Assembly: GCA_034428455.1 (NCBI GenBank)
Contig: DAOUHZ010000088.1
Coordinates: forward strand, 36,706-100,705
Reading direction: 5' to 3'
Source of the DNA: Bin87 sp034428455
GTDB lineage: Bacteria; Chloroflexota; Dehalococcoidia; Lucifugimonadales; UBA3495
DNA: 64,000 nucleotides
Part shown: positions 48,975-56,093 of the stretch, in pieces
Layout of the letters: each line of letters begins with the position of its first letter
Position numbering within the stretch: position 1 is the stretch's first letter
Notes under the pieces: generated by a model
The model's database searches: none
What the model was told of the DNA's origin: nothing
The model's input: only the letters and a program-made list of their open reading frames with translations
Translations under genes and position numbers: made by a program

Positions 48975-50060
48975 TCAGGCGACCTGGTACTGGGCTATGG
49001 CGTCCTGGCTGAAGGAGAGGCCCAGGCCGGGTCGGTCCGGTACGACGAGGTCGCCATCCACAATGTCCGGCGTCTCGTCGAAGAGCCGCAGCGACCACGG
49101 CATGTACTCCACCGTCAACCCGTTGGGTATCGCCGAGATCGTGTGCACCTGCACCTCGGGTATCAGGTGCGACACCACGGGCAGGTTGAACGCCTCTGCC
49201 ATGCCGGCGATCTTGCGGAACGGCGTGATGCCCCCGGCGCGCAGCAGGTCCACCATCACGATGTCAATGCTCCGCTGCTCCACCATGTGGCGGAAGGGCC
49301 GGATGCCGTAGACGTACTCGCCGGCGGCGATGGGCGTGGTCAAGGCGTCGGCGACCCGCGCCAACCCCTGGTAATCGTCCCGGGCCACCACGTCCTCCAG
49401 CCAGAAGAGATGGTACTCCTCCACCATGCTGCCGATCTGGATGGCCTGGTTCACGTTCCAAAGCTGGTTGATGTCGCACATCAGGTCGATGTCCGGTCCG
49501 ATGGCGTCCCGCAGCGTGCGGATGCGGGCCACCTCCCGGGCGGCCGTGGGCTCCGCGCCCATCTGCGTTTTCATCTGGCGGAACCCCTGCTCCACCAGCC
49601 GCGGGCCGGCCTCGGACAGGTACTCCAGGCCCATCGGACGCATCAACGCGCCGCTGGCGTAGGTGGGGGCCCGGTCCCGGTACCCGCCCATGAGGCTGCA
49701 CACGGTCTGGTCCAGCGCCTTGGCCTTGATGTCCCACACCGCCATGTCGATGGGCGCCAGGCCCAGCGACAGGATGCCTTCCGGCCCGGCGGACGAGCAG
49801 GCGTCCATCAGCTTGCCCCACACGGCTTCGGGGTTCATGGGGTCCTCGCCCACCGCCAGCTCCACCAGGTCGTCCACCGCCCGCCGCAGCGCGTGCACCA
49901 GCGGCCCGCCGAAGAACGTCAGGCCAATGCCGGTGATTCCCTCATCAGTGTTCAGCTCCAGGGTCACGAACTCGCGGGTGCCCGGTTGGTCGATGCCCAC
50001 CACCAGCGGGTTGTCCGCCGGTGTCTGCAAAACGCGCGTGGTGCCGCCGGTAATTCTCAT
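48975..50060 (-). CDS. Enolase-superfamily (mandelate racemase/muconate lactonizing-like) protein
   Basis: A 361-residue enzyme abstracting a proton alpha to a carboxylate. Capping domain: residues 1-125. Barrel motifs: Lys in QMKTQMGAEP (acid/base), metal-binding acidic residues in IDLMCDINQLW, WLEDVVARDD and AAGEYVYG, and His in VVSHLIPEVQVH (opposite base). The Lys/His pair matches the mandelate racemase subgroup, most likely a sugar-acid dehydratase. SAR202 Chloroflexota are noted for many such paralogues. Follows a NIPSNAP gene. Confidence 0.9.
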   Translation of the reverse strand: MRITGGTTRVLQTPADNPLVVGIDQPGTREFVTLELNTDEGITGIGLTFFGGPLVHALRRAVDDLVELAVGEDPMNPEAVWGKLMDACSSAGPEGILSLGLAPIDMAVWDIKAKALDQTVCSLMGGYRDRAPTYASGALMRPMGLEYLSEAGPRLVEQGFRQMKTQMGAEPTAAREVARIRTLRDAIGPDIDLMCDINQLWNVNQAIQIGSMVEEYHLFWLEDVVARDDYQGLARVADALTTPIAAGEYVYGIRPFRHMVEQRSIDIVMVDLLRAGGITPFRKIAGMAEAFNLPVVSHLIPEVQVHTISAIPNGLTVEYMPWSLRLFDETPDIVDGDLVVPDRPGLGLSFSQDAIAQYQVA

Positions 50061-50158
50061 AGATCAATCTCCATGTTTAGGTTGGCCTCAAGCAATGTAG
50101 CACGCGCCCACAACACCGGCAACACGGAGATGCAACGGCCACTGCACAATGGGATCGA

Positions 50159-50629
50159 TTAGACCAAGGACCCCTTACGTGGCGGAGCGGTAACTACGGG
50201 CACACCAAGAGCGGCGGCATGCAAAAGACCAGATGGTTGGATGCTTTCGCCGATGATCACAGCCAGGGCCGGCTCGCCGTATACGACAGCGAGAATATCC
50301 GCGCGCTGCCTTGCCAGTTCGACATGGATGTCACGGATGCTGACCGCCGCTTCGAACACAGCCCATATACGCGCACCGTCTGTTTCCCGGTAGCCGCGCA
50401 TCGTTACTAGGGAATTGGCTATTTCCATATCGGAATTGCGCCGAACGATGCCCAAATCTTCCGCCCGCCTGATCTCTTCGACGTATTCGCGACCGAGATG
50501 GGTTCTCCGACCAACCACAGTGTCGCAATGATAAATCCGAAGATGCCGCAGCAATTCAGGCGTCACCCATTTCACTGCCGATAAAGGAGCGGTATCCCAG
50601 CTCAGTTCCCGGTGATCTATGGTAGTCAT
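50159..50629 (-). CDS. Unknown protein, probably cytoplasmic
   Basis: A 156-residue protein: WVTPELLRHLRIYHCDTVVGRRTHLGREYVEEIRRAEDLGIVRRNSDMEIANSLVTMRGYRE, then an alpha/beta second half (ADILAVVYGEPALAVIIGESIQPSGLLHAAALGVPVVTAPPRKGSLV). The C-terminal half resembles a nucleotide-binding-like or PIN-like fold in spacing (VVYGEPALAVII), but no family was recognised. It stands alone and leftward. Confidence 0.6.
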   Translation of the reverse strand: MTTIDHRELSWDTAPLSAVKWVTPELLRHLRIYHCDTVVGRRTHLGREYVEEIRRAEDLGIVRRNSDMEIANSLVTMRGYRETDGARIWAVFEAAVSIRDIHVELARQRADILAVVYGEPALAVIIGESIQPSGLLHAAALGVPVVTAPPRKGSLV

Positions 50630-50948
50630 CTCGGTACTCCCGCGCGGTCCTATATCCGGGCAATGCCCGCTTCAATTGTATCTGGTCAAAGGGACACCTC
50701 ATGCGTACTCGGTTTCGCGGCGGGGAATCGTCAGAAGCAGGATTTGCAGGATTGAGGGATTATCAGGATGGGAACCGTTTTGAGATGGAGATCTCCCAAT
50801 CCCGTCCAATCGTAAAATCCCGTAAATCCTGCTTCTGACGATTCACGCAAGTGGGAACGCACGAGAAGCGCCCGTTTGACGCCCGCCCCCAGCCGGCGTA
50901 GCATTACTTTTATCCAACCTGCTGTTTCCAGATACCCGGGAGGCGCTG
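50630..50948. other. Intergenic region, 319 bases, with R2 repeat
   Basis: No gene is supported. An R2 inverted repeat occupies 50726-50843. The remainder carries the arsM leader; no ArsR-type operator was recognised. Confidence 0.6.
50726..50843. repeat. R2 inverted repeat
   Basis: Starts AATCGTCAGAAGCAGGATT and ends AATCCTGCTTCTGACGATT, so its ends are perfectly complementary over 19 bases. The centre has further CAGGAT/ATCCCGT units and the same AGATCTCCCAATCC block as the 55.9-kb copy. Confidence 0.8.
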
Positions 50949-51824
50949 ATGACGACTGTACCGAACAATACCGACGAAATCCGCCAGGCTGTCCAGGAGC
51001 ACTACGGGCAGCGCGCCTCGCGGGTGATCCAGTTGACCGACATCACGCCATCGCAGGACATAGGCTGCGGCGCGGAAAACTGTGGTCGCGGCACCTGTGG
51101 CGCCGATGATTGCGGCTACGACGCCACCACGTCCGCGTGCGGCACGGAAGCCGCCGCGTGCTGCAGTCCCGCCGACACCGAGCACGCGATGGCGCTGTAC
51201 AACGAAGCCCAACTCCAGGGCCTGCCCGTGGAGGCCATGGCCGCCTCCGCCGGTTGTGGAAACCCCACCGCCCTGGCCGACCTGCGCCCCGGCGAAACGG
51301 TGCTCGACCTGGGTTCCGGCGGCGGTATCGACTGTTTCATCGCCGCCGAGCAGGTGGGCGAGTCCGGCAGGGTCTTCGGGCTGGACATGACCCCCGAGAT
51401 GCTGGCGCTCGCCAACACCAACCGGGACCGCATGGGCCTGAAGAACGTCGAGTTCGTGAAGGGCCATCTTGAAGACATTCCGCTGCCCGACGCCAGCGTG
51501 GACGTGGTGATCAGCAACTGCGTGATCTGCCTGTCTCCCGACAAGGACGCCGTGTTCCGGGAAGCTTTCCGCGTCCTGACCCCCGGCGGCCGGCTGCACG
51601 TGTCCGACATGCTCGCACTGTCGGAGGACGGCCCTCGCCTCACTGACGCCGAATCCTGGGCCTCCTGCATCGGCGGAGCCGAGTACCGCGGCACCTACCT
51701 GGGCCGCATGGAGACCGCCGGTTTCGTGGACATCGCCACCATTGACGAGTCGGTCCGCTGCGACGAGGATGACGTTCCCCTGAATGTCGCCAGCGTCAAG
51801 GTGTCGGCCCGCAAACCGCAATAG
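50949..51824 (+). CDS. arsM: Arsenite S-adenosylmethionine methyltransferase
   Basis: A 291-residue methyltransferase that methylates As(III) to volatile or less toxic forms. Motif I is VLDLGSGGGIDCFIAAEQVG. The As-binding Cys residues are in SAGCGNP, ISNCVICLSP and ASCIGGAEY, matching ArsM. Residues 38-72 form an unusual Cys-rich insertion (IGCGAENCGRGTCGADDCGYD...CGTEAAACCS). No arsR, arsB or arsC is adjacent. The start at 50949 has GGAGG upstream. Family call is firm; substrate other than As is possible. Confidence 0.88.
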   Translation: MTTVPNNTDEIRQAVQEHYGQRASRVIQLTDITPSQDIGCGAENCGRGTCGADDCGYDATTSACGTEAAACCSPADTEHAMALYNEAQLQGLPVEAMAASAGCGNPTALADLRPGETVLDLGSGGGIDCFIAAEQVGESGRVFGLDMTPEMLALANTNRDRMGLKNVEFVKGHLEDIPLPDASVDVVISNCVICLSPDKDAVFREAFRVLTPGGRLHVSDMLALSEDGPRLTDAESWASCIGGAEYRGTYLGRMETAGFVDIATIDESVRCDEDDVPLNVASVKVSARKPQ

Positions 51825-51916
51825 CCCAGTCGATGTTCCAGTAGAACTCGGGACGGGGCGGGCCCATCGGCTCGCCCTTTCCCATTTGAGCCCTGCCACA
51901 TCCCCGCCCGGCGCGT

Positions 51917-51922
51917 TATAAT
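51917..51922 (+). promoter_or_regulatory. -10 promoter box of ABC ATPase gene
   Basis: TATAAT 42 bases before the ATG at 51964; the -35 region is not conserved. Confidence 0.4.
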
Positions 51923-51963
51923 GCCGTGGATTTGCCGCAACACGCGCGTTGAGATGGCCCAGA

Positions 51964-53202
51964 ATGTCAGAAGCTCCGCAGAATAGCGCCACAGACGACT
52001 ACGCTCGCCAGTTCATGCCGCCCGAGCGTCGCGCCCGGTTGGCTACTGAACAGCCCGCGTCGGATCCGGTCGAGGAAACTGTCTCGGTGGCAGACTCCTC
52101 ACCTGCCGCGCCCGAAACCGTCGAAGAAATCGTCGAAACTCCCGTTGCCGCCAACGGCGCGTCTGCGGAAGTGCTTGAGGAACCCCCAGTGGCAGCGGCG
52201 ACGCCGACGCGTCCGGCGCCCGATAACGGCGCACGGCCGGCAGCGCCGGCTCCCGCCCCCGAGCCCTGGCCGGCCGCTGACGACGAAGACGAGACCGCGC
52301 CCGCGTACGTTGAGGCCAACGACCTTTTCAAAATCTACAAGCCAGCAGACCTTGAAGTGGTTGCCCTGCGCGGCGTCGATCTCGAGGTGCGCTCCGGCGA
52401 GTTGATCGGCATTGTCGGAGCCAGCGGTTCCGGCAAGACCACCCTGCTCAACATTCTCGCTGGGCTGGAGCGCCCTTCCGCCGGACGCATTCGCGTGGGC
52501 GAACGGGATCTGCTGGACATCACCGACCAGGACCTGGTGGCCTACCGCCGCCGTGAGGTCGGGTTCGTCTGGCAGGCCACCGGGCGCAACCTGGTGCCTT
52601 ACCTGAGCGTGCGGGACAACATCGAGCTGCCCCAGGCCATCGCCGGCGCCGGCAAGCGTCAGCGCCGTGAACGCGCTGAGGAACTGCTGGAAGCCCTGCA
52701 GATGTCCGACAAGTCCCGCCGTTACCCGTCGGAGCTGTCCGGCGGCGAGCAGCAGCGCGTGGCCATCGCCGTTGCCCTGGCCAACAATCCGCCGCTGCTC
52801 CTGGCCGACGAGCCAACCGGCGAGCTGGACACCAACATGGCCGAGGACGTCTTCCGGATGCTCCAGCGCATCAACCGGCGGTTCGGCGTGACCATCATCA
52901 TCGTCACCCACTACGCCGGCATCGCCCACTGGGTCGATCGCGTGGTACGCATCCGCGACGGTCGCATCGGTTCCGAGTCCTACCTCATGTCCTCCTACCG
53001 GGGCGATGAGGGCCGGGAGGAGGAGTACCTGGTGGTCGACCGCGCCGGCCGCCTCCAGCTTCCCCGGGAGTACGTGGAGCAGCTGTCGATGGAGGGACTG
53101 GCCACTGCCGGCATGGACGAGGATACCGGCTCCATCACCCTGCGACCGGCCTCGGCTCCCCATCGCAGCCGGGAGCGGTGGGAAACCGTTGCCGACGACT
53201 AG
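51964..53202 (+). CDS. ABC transporter ATP-binding protein with N- and C-terminal extensions
   Basis: A 412-residue protein. Residues 1-113 are acidic, Pro/Ala-rich and probably disordered. The ATPase domain (about 115-340) has Walker A GASGSGKTTLL, signature LSGGEQQRVAIAVAL, Walker B LLLADEPTGELD and the His in VTHYAGIA. The GEQQR/DEPTGELD pattern is that of MacB/LolD/FtsE-type ATPases. The C-terminal 70 residues (YLVVDRAGRLQLPREYVEQL) resemble an AbrB-like beta segment. A second ATPase gene follows 36 bases on, but no permease is near, so the substrate is unknown. Confidence 0.88.
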   Translation: MSEAPQNSATDDYARQFMPPERRARLATEQPASDPVEETVSVADSSPAAPETVEEIVETPVAANGASAEVLEEPPVAAATPTRPAPDNGARPAAPAPAPEPWPAADDEDETAPAYVEANDLFKIYKPADLEVVALRGVDLEVRSGELIGIVGASGSGKTTLLNILAGLERPSAGRIRVGERDLLDITDQDLVAYRRREVGFVWQATGRNLVPYLSVRDNIELPQAIAGAGKRQRRERAEELLEALQMSDKSRRYPSELSGGEQQRVAIAVALANNPPLLLADEPTGELDTNMAEDVFRMLQRINRRFGVTIIIVTHYAGIAHWVDRVVRIRDGRIGSESYLMSSYRGDEGREEEYLVVDRAGRLQLPREYVEQLSMEGLATAGMDEDTGSITLRPASAPHRSRERWETVADD

Positions 53203-53238
53203 GCTCGCCTACAACTGTTCGTTAACTGAGGTGCCTTC

Positions 53239-53943
53239 ATGGCTGAGGTGACGGCGGCGCTGGCCGCAGAATCGGTGGTGCGCGAGTTCGGCGAAGGGGA
53301 CAGCACCGTCCGCGCGGTCAACGAGGTCACGGTGAATATCGCGCCCGGCGAGTTCGTCGCCCTCGTGGGGCGATCCGGCTCGGGCAAGACTACCTTGCTC
53401 AATCTGATGGCGGGACTTGACCGCCCCAGCTCCGGCAAGGTGTGGTTCGAGGGACGCGAGTTGTCCCAGATGCCGGAGCGGGAACTGGTCGGGCTGCGCC
53501 GCGAACGCATCGGCTTCGTGTTCCAGTCCTTCGGCCTGATACCCCTCCTGTCGGCCTTTGAGAACGTGGAGCTGCCCCTGCACATCGCCGGCGTGTCGTG
53601 GCGCGACCGCCGTCGCCGCGCCAACGAGGCGCTGGATTTGGTGGGGCTCACCGGACGCTCCGGCCATCGGCCTTATGAGCTGTCCGGCGGTGAGCAGCAG
53701 CGCGTCGCCATCGCCCGCGCCCTGGTCGCCGATCCCTCGGTGCTCTTCGCCGACGAGCCCACGGGCGAGCTGGACAGCGTAACCGGCCAGACCATCGGCG
53801 GCATCATGCGCGACATCGGCGCCAGTCGAGGCGTCACCGTCGTCACCGCCACCCACGACCTGATGCTGGCGGACATGGCCGACCGGCGCCTCCAGATGGC
53901 CGACGGCCGTATCCAGGCGGTCGACGGCGCACCGACTGGCTGA
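53239..53943 (+). CDS. ABC transporter ATP-binding protein (MacB/LolD-like)
   Basis: A 234-residue ATPase. Walker A GRSGSGKTTLL, Q-loop VFQSFGLIPLL, signature LSGGEQQRVAIARAL, Walker B LFADEPTGELD, and H-loop ATHDLMLA. It is a compact subunit of about 230 residues, typical of the LolD/MacB group. It lies 36 bases downstream of a longer, related ATPase, probably giving a heterodimeric ATPase. A permease must be encoded elsewhere. Confidence 0.9.
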   Translation: MAEVTAALAAESVVREFGEGDSTVRAVNEVTVNIAPGEFVALVGRSGSGKTTLLNLMAGLDRPSSGKVWFEGRELSQMPERELVGLRRERIGFVFQSFGLIPLLSAFENVELPLHIAGVSWRDRRRRANEALDLVGLTGRSGHRPYELSGGEQQRVAIARALVADPSVLFADEPTGELDSVTGQTIGGIMRDIGASRGVTVVTATHDLMLADMADRRLQMADGRIQAVDGAPTG

Positions 53944-53975
53944 CCTCGATAGTAGATTCCTGGTCCCCTCGTCGT

Positions 53976-54005
53976 TTGCGGCGTTCTGTGCGGGCGTGTT
54001 ATAGT
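53976..54005 (+). promoter_or_regulatory. Putative promoter of rpsU
   Basis: TTGCGG (53976-53981), 18-base spacer, TATAGT (54000-54005), about 45 bases before the rpsU ATG. Confidence 0.5.
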
Positions 54006-54050
54006 CAGCCCCACTTGGAAGCATAAAAAACACGTAATCGGGAGCATTGC

Positions 54051-54236
54051 ATGGCTTACGTAACGCCGCGAGATGGCGAAACCCCAGAGAGCCTGGTGAA
54101 CAGATTCCGGGCGTCGGTGCAGCACGCCGGCATCCTGCGCGAGCTCAAGGATCGCCGGTTCTTCCGCTCCAAGGCGCAGAAGGAGCGCTTGGCGGCCCAG
54201 AGGGCAGCACGGCGACGCCGACGGCAGCGGCGGTAG
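54051..54236 (+). CDS. rpsU: 30S ribosomal protein bS21
   Basis: A 61-residue basic protein: PRDGETPESLVNRFRASVQHAGILRELKDRRFFRSKAQKERLAAQRAARRRRRQRR. The order PESL..RFR..V..aGIL.el..RRff is that of bS21, which sits on the platform of the 30S subunit and helps start-site selection. GGGAG precedes the ATG. Stand-alone, with its own candidate promoter. Confidence 0.93.
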   Translation: MAYVTPRDGETPESLVNRFRASVQHAGILRELKDRRFFRSKAQKERLAAQRAARRRRRQRR

Positions 54237-54272
54237 GCCATCCGGGGCCGGCGTTGGGCCGGCCTCCGCAAA

Positions 54273-54301
54273 TTGACCGCTTGCGGGCGCAGTGCTAGAC
54301 T
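54273..54301 (+). promoter_or_regulatory. Putative promoter of FmdB-family gene
   Basis: TTGACC (54273-54278), 17-base spacer, TAGACT (54296-54301), 80 bases before the TTG start at 54381. Good match to a housekeeping promoter. Confidence 0.5.
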
Positions 54302-54380
54302 CCGCCCGCGTCACAAATGGAATCGGCCGGCCGGGGCGCAAGCACGCCCGGCGGCATTCTTCATATCAAGGAGGGCAGGT

Positions 54381-54719
54381 TTGCCGCGCTACGATTATCG
54401 CTGTACGGAGTGCTCAAACGAGTTCGAGCTGGTTCAGAAATTCAGCGAGGCTGGGCAGGGAGAGTGCCCATTGTGCGGCGGCGCCGGCCAGCGCGTCTTC
54501 CACGCCGTGCCGGTGATCTACAAGGGCAGCGGCTTCTACACCACCGACTACGGACGGCCCAAGCGCCCCGTCGAGAAGGAAGACAGCAAGGAGACTGCCT
54601 CCGAGTCCACGTCCTCCGGCTCGTCCAACGGCAGCAGCGGCAACAGCTCGTCCGGCGACTCTGGTTCCTCGTCCGACGCGCCTGCTCCGGCCGCCGCAGC
54701 CACCGGCGATTCGGCCTGA
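54381..54719 (+). CDS. FmdB-family zinc-ribbon protein
   Basis: A 112-residue protein with a TTG start; AAGGAGG lies just upstream. PRYDYRCTECSNEFELVQKFSEAGQGECPLCGGAGQRVF has the CxxC...CxxC ribbon, and FYTTDYGRP is the family's usual end of the ordered part. The rest is a Ser/Gly/Ala-rich disordered tail. FmdB-type proteins are small putative regulators of unknown target. A hairpin terminator follows. Confidence 0.88.
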   Translation: MPRYDYRCTECSNEFELVQKFSEAGQGECPLCGGAGQRVFHAVPVIYKGSGFYTTDYGRPKRPVEKEDSKETASESTSSGSSNGSSGNSSSGDSGSSSDAPAPAAAATGDSA

Positions 54720-54748
54720 TCCATCCTCTCAGCCATACGATGAAACGG

Positions 54749-54774
54749 GCCGCGCTCCAGGGTGCGGCCTTTCC
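54749..54774 (+). terminator. Hairpin terminator after FmdB-family gene
   Basis: GGCCGC and GCGGCC pair across a 10-base loop, followed by TTTCC. It lies 30 bases after the gene and 28 bases before dtd. Confidence 0.6.
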
Positions 54775-54801
54775 ATTGTCCGAATAGCGCCACACCAGAC
54801 C

Positions 54802-55281
54802 ATGCGCGCCCTGATCCAGCGGGTAACGTCCGCATCCGTCACCATCGACGCCGTTGAGATCGGACGCATCGGCCCCGGCCTCGTTGTGCTCCTGGGTGTT
54901 GCCGACGGCGACGACGAGCCCGATGCCCGCTACCTCGTCGACAAGATAGCCAACATGCGCATCTTCGCTGACGATCAGGGCCGCTTCAACCTGTCAGCCC
55001 TGGACGTGGGCGGCGAGCTGCTGGTGGTTTCCCAGTTCACCCTGCACGCCGACACCCGTCGCGGCCGCCGCCCTGACTTTACGGCCGCCGCCGATCCCGA
55101 AACGGCCAACCGGCTCTACGAACGCTCCGTGGAGATGTTCCGCGAGACCGGCCTGACCGTTGCCACCGGCGAGTTCCAGGCTTACATGCAGGTCAACCTG
55201 CAGAACGACGGCCCGGTCACCATCATGGTCGACAGCGCCGACCGCGGCGGGGCTAACGAACATTCGGGCCGGGTAGGCTAA
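54802..55281 (+). CDS. dtd: D-aminoacyl-tRNA deacylase
   Basis: A 159-residue editing enzyme that removes D-amino acids (and Gly from tRNA-Ala) from tRNA. MRALIQRVTSASVTIDA at the start, GVADGDDEPDARYLVDKIANMRIF, the active-site SQFTLHAD, and QNDGPVTIMVDS (GPxT motif) are all present. Complete. Conserved housekeeping gene, separated from the FmdB-family gene by a terminator hairpin. Confidence 0.95.
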   Translation: MRALIQRVTSASVTIDAVEIGRIGPGLVVLLGVADGDDEPDARYLVDKIANMRIFADDQGRFNLSALDVGGELLVVSQFTLHADTRRGRRPDFTAAADPETANRLYERSVEMFRETGLTVATGEFQAYMQVNLQNDGPVTIMVDSADRGGANEHSGRVG

Positions 55282-55286
55282 CCGCT

Positions 55287-55817
55287 CTACCGGTGCCAGC
55301 CCATCCCCTTGTACATCCCGCGCAGGAAGGCGATCTGTCCGCCGTGGGACACGCAGTCCCACGTCATCTGACCCAGCGCGGCCGCCACGGTGCGCGGCTC
55401 CGACACCGGCGGGATGATTTTCGCCTGCTGCATCTGGGCTTCCGTCAGGCCGGGCAGGTACTCGCGCAAGGCGGAACGGACCTGCTCGAAGTACTCCATC
55501 TGCAACTTGCGGGACGGCGGCTGCCAGTCGCACACCATCTGGTGCGTCCAGCCCAGGCCGCGGTTCTCGCCGTCCGCCGGCATCCCGAAGTGCTGCTCCC
55601 AGTTGTTGGCGTCCCACAGCTGGGGCAGGTCCCGCAGCCGGGTGTGGATGAAGGAGTCGATCACCCGGGACAGGTGCCACAGGATCCACGACACCGAGTT
55701 GCAGTCATCGGCCGGGATCCGCCCGAATTCATCGTCGTCCAGATCCCGGAGCGCCAAGTCGATGGTGGTGAAGTTGTTTTCCAGGGCCGAAATCAGGCCG
55801 TCGGCGGCAGCGGGCAT
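55287..55817 (-). CDS. DinB-family protein
   Basis: A 176-residue four-helix protein. The start at ATG 55817 is set by AGGAGG 8 bases upstream. Metal ligands: His in WILWHLSRVIDSFIH, His in SHGGQIAFLRGMYKG, typical of DinB/YfiT-like enzymes that act on thiols or unknown substrates. It ends 5 bases after dtd on the opposite strand. Complete. Confidence 0.85.
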   Translation of the reverse strand: MPAAADGLISALENNFTTIDLALRDLDDDEFGRIPADDCNSVSWILWHLSRVIDSFIHTRLRDLPQLWDANNWEQHFGMPADGENRGLGWTHQMVCDWQPPSRKLQMEYFEQVRSALREYLPGLTEAQMQQAKIIPPVSEPRTVAAALGQMTWDCVSHGGQIAFLRGMYKGMGWHR

Positions 55818-55915
55818 GGTGGTCGCCTCCTGGGTCATGTGTGAACGGGGGCCTGTCTCTAGGATAACAGCAACGGGGGCGGCGCACGCGATCCTCAGGC
55901 GCCGCCGCTTCTGCA

Positions 55916-56033
55916 AATTGTCAGAAGCAGGATTTACGTGATTTTACGATTTGGCAGGATTGGGAGATCTCCATCGCGGAACGGTCCCAATCCCGGCAAT
56001 CCTTAAATCTTGAAAATCCCGATTCTGACGTTT
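55916..56033. repeat. R2 inverted repeat
   Basis: Starts AATTGTCAGAAGCAGGATT and ends AATCCCGATTCTGACGTTT. Centre carries GGGAGATCTCC. Lies between the DinB gene and ligA in a divergent promoter region. Confidence 0.75.
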
Positions 56034-56093
56034 ACCAGTGCACCGGGACTATACTATCGGTAACTCTCAGGCATCAACCGCAGGACGACCCCG

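Noticed and set aside
54241..54270. GGGCCGGCGTTGGGCCGGCC after rpsU as a terminator
   Set aside because: The GC palindrome could pair, but no T-run follows and the stem is ambiguous because GGCCGGCC is self-complementary.
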